In this document: one piece after another, positions 33,501-46,649 of the stretch
How the letters are laid out: each line of letters begins with the position of its first letter
How positions within the stretch are numbered: position 1 is the first letter of the stretch
Assembly: GCF_001653235.2 (NCBI RefSeq)
Contig: NC_035791.1
Coordinates: 2,666,001 to 2,730,000 of the forward strand
Direction of reading: 5' to 3'
DNA: 64,000 nt
DNA from: Pochonia chlamydosporia 170
Taxonomy: Eukaryota > Ascomycota > Sordariomycetes > Hypocreales > Clavicipitaceae
Notes under the pieces: model-generated
Told to the model about the DNA's origin: nothing
Database searches by the model: none
The model's input: only the letters and a program-made list of their open reading frames with translations
Position numbers and translations under genes: made by a program

Positions 33501-35874
33501 TTTGCTTGCTGGTTATTCTAGCCACCATTCGCTGATCCGCTGTAGCTCAATCCCATCCAGGGTCAACAAAAGCCAGTACTGGCCCTGCATGTAATGGGTT
33601 ATCAGTACACGCACGCAGTCATTGGTAGTTATGGGCTGGGCTTGCTTTCTTTCTTCAACAAGGGGTTTCCAGGTCACGGGGCCATTGCCGATCTAGCGTT
33701 GTATGTCTTTGGTCCTGTGCCTGTGGTTGGTCATCATTTGCAAAGACGGTCTGAGTGCCAGAAGGTTTCAAAACCACGCACAACCACCAACAGTTGCGCT
33801 CAACGAAACCTCATCTGGTTCAAGACCACATCGTCATGCCATAAAGTGCAATTCGCTTGGATGCCTCACTTCAAAATAAAGGCTACATACTGCTCCGCTG
33901 GGGCCACAATTTGCGTCTCTTGTTCATGTGAAAGTTAAACGACGAAATGACCACCCAGGCCATGACACGTCCCCAGTGGCAAAGTGCCAGCATGTGTTGT
34001 TTCTCATTGTCGTTGATCTGGACTCCGGTTACCGTACGGGTGGCAAAGGCGCTTCGCATGCCACGTCGAGCATAAACAGCATGATGGGATGTCAGAACCA
34101 TGTCGAAGTTACAGAAGCCAGTTGGCAGCTCAACTATAGGCGAAAGGATTGGAAGAGGAATTGTGAGTAGATTGCCACATTACAGCCAGGATCAAGATAC
34201 GGATGGGAGTTGACAGGTACGAGCTTGGAGCGGCACCAGCCACACGTGTAGATGGCACCTCCACGATCATCGACAGGGATCCGGAGGGCTTTTAGAGGCA
34301 GCCAACAAAGTTTTGCACTTTGAGAACTCACCCAGCGCTACTCCATACTCCATACAGAGGTTTTCAGGCAGAACGATGACAATTGAGAGTGCAGTCTCGG
34401 TAACTTGTGTCAAACAAGCAAGGGGCATTCATCATCACAAACTGTAGGGCTGCCGAGTTGTAAGCCCCATCCAGCTACCACGCGAGATGCACCGATATCA
34501 AGTCTTCGGGCAAACTTCCCAAAGCATGTCAAGTCCATGCCACAGAAATGCGCATTCTGGGATTCTTGCCTGATATCCATGAGCAGCTGAGTGTACACAC
34601 ACTCTCTCGTGCATTTAAGATCGTCCAGGGTATCAACGCCTCCAAACCCTTGAATGTTGAAGCCCTGAAATGCTTTTTTTGGAGCATCGAGTGACGTCTA
34701 CTCCGTAGTGTCATTCATTAAGTTATTGTACACCGACTCATCGGACAAGCCGCTGCAGAGTGCAGTGGCTGTGCTCTGTGGCGTCCCCACACTAAAAGCG
34801 GGCAGCATGGAAACATGGAAACATGACGATGCGACAACCTGAAAATAGCTTCTGCCTTACTGAAAATGAACAAGACCTTGGAGAAAAGTGCACTGTTACA
34901 ATGGACTCAATGTGGAGAGCCGCACACACCGATCCCGAGGAAGAGGAACACTCAAAACTGCCCAGAGGGAGCCCCGGTTCATCGGTAAAATCCAATTCCT
35001 TCCCTGCACTACCCACTCCTTCAAGTCACATGAACCATGTGTTACAGAGACTCGACGTCGCCGCCATATTGGGGTCTTTGTGTCACCAGAAGCCCGTGTT
35101 CTTTCCAAGACGGAGGAGCACGATAATATGGAAATGACGTAGTTTGAGACCTGGTATCAAATCTTGCTGTCTGTAGCCGCCCGACCCTGGTGACCCTTGC
35201 ACCGAGTCTCCCACCTGATCACGCGGGTCTCCCCATGGGCCGTGGCACATGGTCCTCGTGGTCAGCGGTCAGGATGCTTGACCGACAATCCTGCGTGTGG
35301 CGCCTTGAATTCTTGTGAACCAAATCGCACATGTCATTTGGTGCACGAATTTGCATTTGTGCAACCCTAGCTTCCTGGTCTTGCGACATTGTCTCAGGTT
35401 GCAGACTTGATTCTCATCCAAGTGTCTAGGGTAGTATGTCGTGTAAGTGACGGCGGCAGATGAAACGGTTCAGCAAGCCGCAAAATAATATCAAGTACGG
35501 GATGTAAGACGGAAAATGTGCCGACTAGCGCCATGCTCGAGAACCAAAGTTCTAGAAGAAGATTTTCCGTAGACCGAACCCGATGATTTACCCGGGTCTT
35601 ACTCAGACGACGTCTCACGTAACGTGGTTGGAATCACGGACTCAGATTAGCCTGATGTAGGGAAGTTGCCGTAGGGTAGTCCATTGTTTCAAATTTTGGA
35701 TACTTGAACTGATTTGTAAAGTGGTATAATTTGTCATGGAGATGCTAACGAGACGTTTGTGAACTATACAAACGTGCAATATCATGACAAGTGACTAACA
35801 TACACGCCTAATATCCAACTTCTATTCTGGAATCACCAATGAGTCCACCATGGTTAAACTACGATCAACATCCC
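27578..35874. other. large gene-free interval, about 8.3 kb
   Basis: No gene, RNA or transposon that I can support. Frames of up to about 220 codons (27577-28251 minus, 28630-29160 plus) contain simple-sequence translations or lack coding character. The first kilobase is rich in GTCTGG/CCAGAC words and includes a GT microsatellite. TACTCCGTA words occur at 30061-30076 (twice) and 34699-34707. Composition looks like unique intergenic DNA rather than AT-rich RIP-damaged repeats. Confidence 0.45.
27961..27986. repeat. (GT)13 microsatellite
   Basis: Thirteen perfect GT units, about 385 bp upstream of the minus-strand hypothetical gene's ATG. Confidence 0.95.
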
Positions 35875-38440
35875 CTACCCATCCAACTCACTCGCCACTC
35901 CCCTTGATATCCAATCCGCCAACGCCATCGCCGTAACCATGGGATTAACACCACTCGCACTAGGGAAAACACTCGCATCCGCAACATACAGATTCTTAGC
36001 CCCCCAAACCCTACCGCTCATATCAACCACGCCCGTGTCCTCACTGGCACTCATACGACACGATCCCATCTGGTGAGCAGACATCCACAGCGCAGTAGGG
36101 GGCTTATTGTCCGCGGCACGCAGCTCCCGAAGCCAGGCGGCGAAATCGGGGTCGGTAAACTCGGGGTCCTTGCCAGGCTGGTGCTCGGCCTGTCGCTTGC
36201 CGCCGTCGCTGGGCACAAACGGCTCCAGGTGCTGGAGGTGAGGGCGGATCTCGGTCGCCCCTGAGACGTAGCAGATCTTGGCGAGGGCAATGAGGCCCTC
36301 GATGGTGTGCTCGCGGTCAAAGTCGGAGGTGTTGTAGTCGATGCGGGGGGTGCCTTTTCGGGGGTCAGGGTACACGCGCCCGGTGTCGCGGTCTCGGGTG
36401 AGGGAGATGAAGGTGCCGATGTGGCGGTACTTCATTGCCAGGAGTTTGGCGTCGACTCCGTTTCTCCAGCTTTGGACGGAGTATGTTGCGTAGGGCTGTG
36501 AGTTTCAGCTTGTTAGTACTGGCTGTTGTGTGTTTGTGGCCAAGGTGAAGTGTTTGATATGGTGAATCAACGGATGATACTGCAGGTTTTTGGAATGGAC
36601 TTCACGTACAATGTTGCTGGTTGGTTCCAACTTTACACCGTGACCCTTGCCATCGAGGTTTTCAAACTCATCGACATATGAAGTGATGATGCCGCCCTCC
36701 CAAGATGACATGTCCCTGTTGCCAAACACACCGGACACAAAGTTGACGGGATGAAGGTGGAGATGCTTTCCGACGTTGGGGTTCTGGTTGTCAAAACGCA
36801 AGTGTGTTAGCATGTCATTCTAAATTTCACACCAAACCTGAACTTTTGGGTTTTGTTGACACCTCTCAGCATTCTTGCTTACCTTGATACCACTCTTTGC
36901 CAAAATCACCGGACTCCACATGGAACCACCCGAGATGATGACCTTCTTGGCCTTAATCACAACCCGCCGTTGGACTCGAGTGTTCTCATGTGCGTGTACT
37001 CCGCCATTCTCATCCCTAGATGTCCACTTACCCTCCACTCCCACAGCAGTAACCCCATCCTCTGCAAAAAGAACTCTGTCCACGGCAAATCCCTCCATGA
37101 ATTCAGCACCAGCATCACCAGCAGCAGGCAGCCAAGCCACCGAAGGACCTCTCTTCTCTCCTGAGCCGCAACCAAGATGGCATTGCCCACAATAGTGTTC
37201 CTTTCCGCCAGTGTTTTGCTCGACAACGCCGCCCTTCCAGCCAAGCTTCTGAATGCCATCCAACACGGCTTGATTTCGCGGATTCTGTCGGATAGCGTCC
37301 TTGCTAGCCCCGATGAAGTCCCACACACGGTCCATGCTATCGTCGAAATCGCTTGACGTGAACAGAGGCAACCCCTTGGCAGCCCACTCCTCACGAACGT
37401 AGTCTTGCAACCTGAAGCAGACGCTCCAGTTGACAGTACCGCCGCCTCCCCAGGAGCCACCGCAGACAATGCCTATACTCGCCGAGTCGGTAAAGTACAC
37501 ACCGCCAGCATCGTACAGATAATGAGCACCAGCGGCTTGTGTCATGGGAAGTTGAGACGGAGGGAAGTAGTAGCCCTTGTCTACAACCAGGACTTTGTGA
37601 CCGGCCTCGGCTAAGTTTTTGGCCGAAACACCACCGCCGCAGCCTGAACCAACAATAACCACATCGGTGGTGATTTCGTGGACGCCATTGCCTGCGGGTA
37701 CCTGAATGAAGTTGTAGTCGTATCCATCGACGGGTTTCCAGTCTTTTGGAACATCTGAGTAGCCTGAAATCTCGCTGAAGTAAGGGCTGTAAATGGAATT
37801 TGCCTTTAGAGCCATTTGCGCAAGAGACTTGGATAGCATTCGTAAAGCAGTGAGACGGGAGGTGGCCCACGACTTGAGAATGGCTTCTCGAACCTTTGTT
37901 GGTTGCTGAGTGATGGGGGTCCAATAGCCAGTCAGAAGCATGCTGCCAGCATTTCCACTATTTTGAGTAGACCATGTTAGCAAGAGACTATTTGGGTCGT
38001 AGGTTATGTGTTGAAAGATGAGGGGTGAGAAGCCTGTCAGGAGGGAATAGATGTTGTCAGTTTTGCACTCACCCGAGAAGATTCAAGACTTTGATCAACT
38101 GGCCCCTCTGAGGAACAATGGCCAGGGACCGTAGACAATCCTCGCGGAACTTTTCATCTTGAGACGGTCGAAACTCGAGGTATTCCTTTACCTTGCTTCT
38201 AGCTGGGCCGTTGGGAAGGGCGGCAACGGAGTCGTCAATGAGGGATTCAAATTCAGTGTCGGATAGGAGAATGCTGGTGTTCTTGTCTGTTACAACAGAA
38301 GACGTGGTGGATGTGATGGAGGGTAAAACGCCGTCAAGAAGGGCGTAGAGTGTCTCCCACTGGGCATCTGTCATGAAGTCCTTGGCCGGAGCATCTGGTA
38401 ATGGGGTTGGCGTGGGAGCCCCAATGTCAATGGCGTCCAT
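35875..38440 (-). CDS. long-chain fatty alcohol oxidase (GMC oxidoreductase, FAO type)
   Basis: Four exons (38073-38440, 36883-37957, 36610-36783, 35875-36495) sum to 2238 nt, giving 745 residues, as expected for FAO enzymes. The N-terminal 200 residues are the FAO-specific extension. The FAD-binding motif DVVIVGSGCGGGVSAKNLAE is at about 221-240 and GGSWGGGGTVNWSVCFR is the second GMC motif. The C-terminal catalytic region holds SAHQMGSCRM and ASGVNPMVTAMALAD with the His/Asn pair. The enzyme oxidises long-chain alcohols to aldehydes with O2, releasing H2O2, in alkane/omega-oxidation pathways, usually on microsomal or peroxisomal membranes. Introns are 99-115 nt; the first has a GCTAAC branch site. 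No gene lies within 2.9 kb on its 5' side. Confidence 0.92.
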
Positions 38441-41406
38441 GATGAAGGAGGTTAGCCAGGACGGTGGGTTGGTGATTTGGTGTTGTGAGGGTGTTGTTGT
38501 TTGCAGATACAGCAGCCAGTCGTGTCGAGGTTAGGTGACTATGGAAATTCGGACATGAAGATGAATTCGATGAGCTCAGAGCTGGGGCTGAAGCTGGTAG
38601 TCGCAGTTGAAGCTCAAGCGTCCCGAGGTCCAGGTACAGCTGCTGGTCTGGTGGGGATCAGATGCTGCCTCGATTGTCAACGTCTGTCTTTGGATTTCGC
38701 GCACCGCTCGATTACAGTGCAAAAGTCATGCACAAGGTGTAAGACAGAAACCACGAAGAAAATTAATGACAACTAGACAACGGCCAAGGTGGAATAGGAT
38801 CAGGGTCGAGTCGGGGTCTGGGGCAACGACGGGACTTAAAGGCCGGTCCCATGTCAAGTCTGGTTGGATGGAGCTGGCAAGCTTGCGTCTGGTTCAATTG
38901 CCCGTGTATTTTTAGTGGCGTCGGGGGTTGCAGATGTCTCTCAACTTACCAGACTCCAAGTCCATTCAATGTTCCTCCATGTCGAGATGGAACCGCACCA
39001 TTAACCACCACCAACCGAGAATAATCAAGTATGCCATTCAAGCCCATGTACTGCACACGACATCAATTCGTCATCATTTAGATTCTCTACTTTGACTCGA
39101 CGTCCAAAAAATGTCACGAGAACGGTGTCTCATCGACAGGGTATAATTCAAAACCAAGCACCATGATGCGTTCCAGATCATGTCAGCACCACGAGGATGA
39201 GGCCACCCACCAGGTCTCACTCCAAGCTGAGAAGATACATGTGAAGATGCCGGTGAAGATTGAGCCAAGGAGGACCCTTACGTGGTGTCAGGAACAGCTG
39301 CAGGCCGCACACCCTCTTTCAGCACATCGACTTGCGCATTCAATGTTGGGAGGACCTTGGCGATGATACTTGCATGTGGGTGTGAATCGGCAACACGCCG
39401 CTTACCAAAGGAAGCAAAAGATGAGGGCAACAAGCGCCATACAGTACCACGAGCATTCAAAATCACTGTCCTCTTTTCTATTTGCTCACCAACTTAATGG
39501 GAGTTTAATAATCATAGTCACACATTCAAGCATGCGTCAATCTGCCAGATTCCAACGTCTCACCACACACACGCATTCAACCGCTACCCAGATACTTGCC
39601 GAGACTCCGTTCCATCTGCATCCCCATCAATTGATCTCCATCTGCTTCTCCGTCTAGTGAGTAAACATCCCACAACAACTTGAACCTCTCAGCCCAGCCA
39701 TCCACCCCCAGACGCCAATGTCAAATCAAAAAAAGCCCCATTCAGATGCCATCTCCCAAACCATTCAACATTGAACCAGACCATCTCCCCCACACACACA
39801 TCTCGACATCAAAAACCCCACATTTGCCTCGGCAACTTCCCCGTGCATCTCGTTGACCTCCCATCAGTTCATTCACATCACATCCAGACAAGACACGTTG
39901 TGAAGTCGTCTATTCGTTGTAATGGAGAAGAAAACTAGCCCCTCCTGGTAAACCCATCATTTCTAATTGGACAACCACATCCTGTATTTCCAGACACAAG
40001 TATTCCGTTATTGCTACCAACTCTGTCCTCAGCATCGTTGCTCCGGCACGCCGCTCCCATCAGCCCATCAGCCCATGAGCCCATCCGTGCAAGATGCCCC
40101 AGTTCCGTATCGGTCTAGACGCTGCTAATCCGCGCCGTCAATACACAAAAGCTGAATAGTCGTAGAACGACCATGTCTCAATATATGGAACTGACCCACG
40201 TCAAGAAACGAGGCCCTGTGTGTCACCCACTCGCCAGCCAGATCACGGAGCGGCTCCGACGTACAGGAAACCGAGTCTTCCCGCAACACCATCAGCTTGT
40301 CATGATTTCGGGATGATCCCGCCACGTCAAACATGTCACCTCGCTGCCATACGTGTTACCATGTCGTGACCACGAGGTACATTATACTTTGAATCACGTA
40401 GGTCCATTGGTCTTACAAACTCAGCGGCAAGTGTACGTATTGTGTCACTTTCGCCATCTGCAAACTTCCTCTGACTCGTTTATGGCATAGACATCCAAAA
40501 TCGTTCGTGGTATTCTTTCGTCCCTTTTGTTTAACCTAGCTCCCAGCAATTAATACCCGCCACCCCAAAGTATTCAGACGAGCCTTCCCTATCCAGTCAC
40601 ATGCCTCATGAGGTCGAAATCCTGCCCAGTCCAGTTGTGATTTCTGGCATCGTACCATGCCTGTTCCCAACACTAACAAATGGAAATGACAAGCGCAAAG
40701 ATATTAACGCCGTGTTCAAATGTCTGCTCTCCAGGCTCCCATTGTGAACCACCAATAGCAAAAAGAAAGGGGAAAAAAGAGAGAAAAAGGGGGGGAAATA
40801 CGTACATCTCCCCACCTCCTTCAAACCCAGACCATCTGGTTTTTAAACCAGACGCGAGAGTAATTGTACAAGCATGTGAGCAAGGAGAAGTAAAAGACAA
40901 AACAGAACTAAAAAAAAGGTGGCAGTCCCACACTGCACGATGCGAATGGATACAAAAAGAAAAAAAAATTGACCATAAAAGGGCAAAATATGGTATGTAC
41001 GCGGAAGTCAAAGAAAACACAGGACACCTCTGGATGCAACATCTTGCCCGGCTACCGTATCCTGGCATATTAGTCATCGCGCCCATCAAGGGTAGCAGCG
41101 AGTTTTATCCCGAAACAAAGTAATACTGAAGATGCCTGGGCGTCGTAATGTACAATCCGAGCAAGACTGAGAGGTTATGCCGCCGCCGTGCCCTCGCCCA
41201 GCGATCGAACCATGCATGCTCCAATGGACCATTCGTATCTGTAAAAAATCCTTGCACGCCGTGAAAGGCTGCGCATCCTTTTCTTCTGCTACTGCAACTG
41301 GGGTATGTTGAACGTTATCTCATCATCGTATCGGCTTGCCATCGATTCTATTTTGCTCAGCTCGAGCCGATTGTTGAAGTTATTTTCGTCTGAGTCCATT
41401 TATGCA
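38441..41406. other. intergenic, about 3 kb
   Basis: The first 500 bp upstream of the alcohol oxidase contain several GTCTGG words. The stretch 39.7-39.9 kb is A/C-rich and resembles a plus-strand leader followed by ATG 39921, but only an 8-9 codon frame follows. The last 700 bp are likely 3' untranslated sequence of the phosphodiesterase. No gene supported. Confidence 0.45.
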
Positions 41407-44404
41407 TCAACTTGTTGTGTCTGACGCTGGAAGGGGCGGGCTCGATGCTTTGTTTCTCCTAAAAAAAGGAAAGTCCTTCATCCTAAATCGGCTTGTTTTC
41501 TTTCGTAGAGATTTCCCCTCTGCCTTGCCGATACTGCCGCCATGGCTCAACTCGTCTTCCGTAGTCCCAGTCCCAGTATCCCGGAGCACTGTCCCTGGCG
41601 ACCCGTGACTCGAGGTGCTTGGAGGCGAAACATTCATGCCGGTAGCACTCAGCGTTCGCTCCATAGACTCGTTACTCACGATGCTGGTGCCCTGGGTGCT
41701 CGGAGAGAGAGCCATCTTCCCAGTTGTCGCCGTTGTGGCCTGGGATTGCCAGTCACCGGCAAAGGCACCCGAAGCACTGCCCTCAGTGGTTTCACTACAT
41801 CGCTGTCGAACAAATTGTGAAGTCTTGCTCTCTGTGCCGCTGTCACCTCGTGACCGGCAGTTAAACGGGTCACTATCAGCGAGTTCTCGCACAGCGTCAA
41901 AGGCAGACTTGGTTCCGTTGAGGTCTTGCCGGGGTGCGGCCGCACCGTGCGGTACCGCATCAGCGATATCGGCTGGCACGTCGAGTGCCGTGGGGCCTTG
42001 CTGTTCGTCCCTTAGCCCAACATCGGCTACAACCTGTGGAGAGTCGCTCTTCTCTTCCGCTGTCCCATCCGTCGTATTCTTTGTTGCTTCGGCTCTTGCT
42101 GTTGTTTGGCTGTCTTGAGTATCGCTGTCGCCCGCATAACTCCTGGTTCGGGGCGAAAAAGTACCCTCGCGTATGCCTCGACGCAGTCTGAGTTCATCTG
42201 GTGACTGCCTTGCCTTTTCCTCTTGCACTTTTTGCTCGAAAAGTCCCTTATTAATTTCGAGCTCGTCCACCGTGTAGCGCATAGCTGGCATAATATCGGC
42301 GACACCCTGGAAGAGTGGGATCGCAAACATGTTCATAAACCCTAGCTGGGCATTCGATAAGGACAAGATATCCTTCTTAGGCTGCGCCATGAGCGACGAC
42401 TTGATGTCTAGTTCGTCCTCCATGGAGGCTTGCCTTGCAAATTCCTCGGACAGAATGTGCATCCATTTCAAGGCTGTATCGTGATGTCGAGCCTGTGACA
42501 GTAAATATTAGCTTCACTTATTTGACAGCAGAATGCCGTGGTTGACCGTAATGATGAATGACGGGGGATTCACACAAGGTGTCGAAATAACTTACCACAT
42601 TGCTAATATCGGCACACTTGATGAGCAGGGAGCAAGCGAGAGCTTTATGATCCTCAAGTTGACGACCATTCCATCCGTCGGTGCTATTATTATCCTGCAA
42701 TCGTTCTTGAACGTCACCGAGTTTCTTCATGTAGTCGAAGTGCAAACCCATGTCAGTTGCCAAGATGGAACTAATCATGAGGCTGCGCATCTTTCTGTCT
42801 TCAAACGCCGACGGCCAGTACCGGCGAAGAATTTGGGAGTAAGCAGCGCAGTGGAATGATTCCAAGACTGATCTATCGTTATACAATTGTGCCAATGGGG
42901 CGTTCAATGTAGCCAGGAATCCATTATTGACGCCGGGGTGACCCACATCGTGACCAATGGCGGTGATAAGAAGTGTGAGTGCTTCGAATGGACTCAATAG
43001 CGCCGCAATCGGTGACTTTTCTGGGGCCACGCCTTGTTGTTGTCCCCCTGGGTATGGTGGGAGGGCGCCGATATGTACCAGGAAGTTGAAAGTAGCTTGT
43101 AGGACATCTACAACATGCCGGAAATTGTGATATGGGACAAAAGTATTGTAGGCTGCACGGCAAGCAACAAGGTAGCTAATCAATTGGTCTGTCGTTGAGA
43201 GGGATTAGCAGCGAAAACTTGAGGAAATGAAGTGAGTAGGAACAAGGTTGTAGGTAGCATACCTGCTGGTATTCGCCAAGGCTCCAATTCAGGAGTAGCC
43301 AGAGCATGCTTGAACATGACCAAGGCGGCGACTAACAACTCATCGTCAGAAAACGAATGGGCGCAGAAATGCCACCGTCCCACCGCGTCAGCAATTTCGA
43401 CTTGACGTATTGAAGATACAGCAATGTGGGCGCCGGAAATTTGGCCATCGTTGCTATCAAGGCGACATATGCCCTTCATAAGACCGGATACCATGGCCTC
43501 ACGCAAGTACGCGAACGGCTTTTGCTCATTCACTCCAACCCAGGATCGCTTCCGGCCCTTAGCCACCTCCATAAGTGCTTGCTGCTCCTTGGCGGCGTCT
43601 CTATGAGCCTTGTATGCACAAATCTCCAAAGTAGTTATGCATTTCGAGTTTAGAGGGCTTATAAGAACATCAACGGCACCGAGGTCTAGACATGTTCTCA
43701 TTAGCCGGCGATTAGCAGCCAAAGTTGCTTGCGGAGGTTGAACGGCTTCCGCGACGCCATCGGTCATTTGATGGCCGCTGTTGGATACGGCTATTTCGGG
43801 GTGGCTAATGACGGCCACGGGGACGACGAGCTTGGATATGCTGCGCAGGTGGGCTTCGGTGATGATTTTTTGGAGTAAACCGAGGCCGTATAGCTCCTCA
43901 TTAGGTGTGTGGATCTCGACAGAGTGAGAAACGTGACCATGTGTAGGCGACGACGACCTGGATTGGGTATTTTGGTCCTGTATTTGGTCATCAAAGGGTG
44001 TATCTAGTAACACCAGTGTTGGGGTCGTGTTGGTCATAGAGCTATCTTGAAGTTGAAACAAGGTCGAAAGGCAAGATGCGCCTGTGCTACAGACATGTAC
44101 TGGATTAACCAAGTCAGTATATATGCCGACAACGATCGTGTAGAATTGCACAGGAATGGAAGAATTGACAAGGCCGGAGGGGGATCTGTGCATCTTAGAA
44201 TCGATGATTGAAAAAAAAAAAAAAAATCATACCGTCACCAAAGGTGTCAAGCAGTGGCTGCACAAGCTCTTTGGCATCATCGCGTTTCCAATCCGAGTGG
44301 GCATTCTCGTGGGCTGGTTCATTGGCGTCTGACGCAGCGCGAAGCACTCTATCCTCGGCAACGACGCGATTAACATAGATGACATTGCATGCAAGGCGGT
44401 CCAT
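41407..44404 (-). CDS. PDE2: high-affinity 3',5'-cAMP phosphodiesterase (Pde2/PdeH)
   Basis: Four exons (44233-44404, 43263-44099, 42596-43188, 41407-42492) sum to 2688 nt, giving 895 residues. The class I PDE catalytic HD domain has metal-binding YHNFRHVVDV (H361) and ITAIGHDVGHPGVNNGF (H416, D417), and KCADISNV carries the distal Asp. The join ISNV to ARHHDTALKWMHILSEEF supports the 103-nt intron 3. The N-terminal domain includes FQLQDSS and LVLLDTP, as in fungal PDE2. After the catalytic core, about 280 residues are disordered (Ser/Thr/Asp-rich), so the protein is much longer than yeast Pde2 (526 residues). It hydrolyses cAMP and restrains PKA signalling; orthologues control conidiation and virulence in plant pathogens. 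Intron 1 carries a 16-nt T run on the coding strand (44211-44226). Confidence 0.93.
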
Positions 44405-45630
44405 TGTGGCAACGGGAAGCTACCAGTCTCGCGACTGGAGCACGTTGACCACACAGGCGGGTTTGTGTCGAGCGACAGACGATGGCTTGCGAAGAGAAAA
44501 CAATGAGGGAGAGGTCAAGGGACGCCTTCAGACCGTCTCGGGGGTGGATGCGACGACTAATTGTGTGTTCGGAACCAAGAACTTGGGGTTGATAGCCAAG
44601 CGTCGACGAGTAGACGAAGAGTCAGGGACAGGATGAACTGCGTCGTCGCCGTTGGACCATAGGAGACCCAAAGACGCCTGGACGGTGTTGACAACAAGAG
44701 GGCTGCAGGTAGGCAAATGGCCGTGGACCAGGAACGCTACCTCGGTAGGGTAGACAATGAGAATATTACGAGAGCCGGCCGTCGAAAAAGTAGATCGAAT
44801 TGGGTCGACGAGGAGAGTTCTTGCCAGCAAAAGGCTCCGAGTTCCGATCGTGAGGAAACAAGCGTGGAGTTGCAGTCGAAAATTGCGCTCGGTGGCGAGG
44901 AAGTCGCGCGACAATCAATGGGAAATCGACTGTATGGGCGACTGAAAATAAGTGGCTTTTGTGTGTGTCGGGAGTGGAAGAGAAAGAAAGAGAGAGGACG
45001 AAAGAGCGAAGGGCCAGGCAGCAGAAGAGAAGACGGCAAAAGAGAATGGTGAATGGGATGGTGCAAGATTGAAGAGTCGCAACTCTGTGTGCATGCAGTG
45101 CAAATGCAGAGAGAGTCTGGTGCCACACGTGGGAAAGTCGTGGGAGTGCTGGAAGACGTGGGAGGGTGGTGTTGAATGGCAAGTCAGGTCTGGTTGCGAG
45201 GACAGAGACTGGACTCGATATGAGCCTGGTCTGTGGTCTGGTCAAGTCAAGTCTCGCTCGCCGAAGACTGGCTCGAGTCTAGAAGTCTAGAAGGGTGAAG
45301 GAAGAAGAGGGCGGCCCTTGTCGCAGCTAGTGGTTGCGGGCGAAGGCAGGTGAGTGGATAAAGAATGGGCAAGGAAGTGGGCAAGGAAGTGCGAGGAAGT
45401 GGGTTCTCATGGGGCAGAGCCAGCCAGTGGGCAGTTTCGAAGGTGGTGACTCCGTCAAGCCTGGTCTGCTACTTTATCGAGGGACATTGACGAGGAGGGG
45501 CAGTCCAGTCTGGTATTGGGGGGAAAGAAGGGGGGTTCAACGGTTCCTCAGGACAGGACCTCTAGAAGGTCAGGAATTCCAGAAACGCGGCTTTAAGCAT
45601 TCAGCGAGGAGGAGCGGCCTGCAGGCCCCC

Positions 45631-45658
45631 GGGCTAGGCTAGGCTAGGCTGGGCTGGG
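45631..45658. repeat. GGCTA/GGCTG tandem repeat
   Basis: Three GGCTA pentamers pass into two GGCTG pentamers, within the GTCTGG-rich 5' flank of PDE2. Confidence 0.8.
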
Positions 45659-46633
45659 GAGCGGAATTGAGCGAATGGGGGGATGAGACGGCGCTGGATG
45701 GTGCTGGGATGGTCAACTGGTGCTGGGGTCCGGCCTGATGGTATGGTGGTGCTGCAGGTTGACCTGCAGTCTGGTGGGACTTTAAGTACCACCATACTGC
45801 AAGTACTCAAGAACCAGGCTAACTGGACCAGATTTGGCCCAGACATGTCAACTGGTCCTGGGCTGCATGTGGTCTCCCATCTGGCTCTGCTGAGTGGCCA
45901 ACGTACCCAGGTACCTAGTGCTTGACTGGCTTCTGAAGCCCTGGAGCCCTGGAGCCCTGAAGGTCAACTGGTCAACTGGTCCGTTGAACTTTGAACCTTG
46001 AACCCTCATCCCCAATTGCGAACCAATGCCAATTACCAAGAATTGTCTTCGGGCATTTACCGGGGCACTACTGCGCAGGCGAACAGGCAAAGAGAGCCGG
46101 CCAAGTCAGCACCAGGATCACAGACATCTTAGATCACATACCTGGTACTCCGTACTTTACATGTCTGGCTTGGTTTGGCGCCAACTCAGAAGTCAAGGCT
46201 CGACTGTACTGATACGACCTGCTGGATGACGATCAAATGCACCAAACTGGACTTCATTGCATTAGTTGGCGCATGCCCACGCTATCCTTTCCAAGTCGGA
46301 ACACACAACATTCAATTTGAAAATCGGTGTTGAGAATAAAACATGCCGCATGATGTGTGGAAGTAGAGCAGACACTGGCATTTCATGTTGCGCAGGGAGA
46401 AGCAATACTACTTAAGCACTTTATCATATTTCCATGTTTGTGGTTGTCCCGCCCGTAGTCAACGAGCTTGTGTGTCAACTCTGGAAGGAACAATGGAGAC
46501 TTGACTTGACAGCTGCCTCCTGATGGGATCGACACTCAAACTCATGCCCAAACACAGACCTGGCAGGTTCGATACACTTCTGCGGTATTGCTGTTTGCTT
46601 TTTTCCGTCACCCTCGTCCTCCGCTTCCTTAAA

Positions 46634-46649
46634 TTTTTTTTTTTTTTTT
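46634..46649. repeat. T16 homopolymer
   Basis: Sixteen consecutive T residues in intergenic DNA; a likely place for length variation or sequencing error. Confidence 0.9.

Noticed and set aside
27578..35874. Degenerate transposon or RIP-mutated repeat
   Set aside because: No terminal repeats, reverse transcriptase or transposase fragments, and no AT-rich TpA bias are apparent by eye.
39921..40140. Small gene after the A/C-rich leader-like stretch
   Set aside because: The frame stops after eight or nine codons, and splicing at the nearby GTAAAC...CAG creates a stop at once.
43140..43200. Apparent one-base frame problem in PDE2 exon 3
   Set aside because: It came from counting an A run at 43139-43143; with four A's the exon is 593 nt, all phases agree and the HD motif is intact, so I do not treat it as a lesion.
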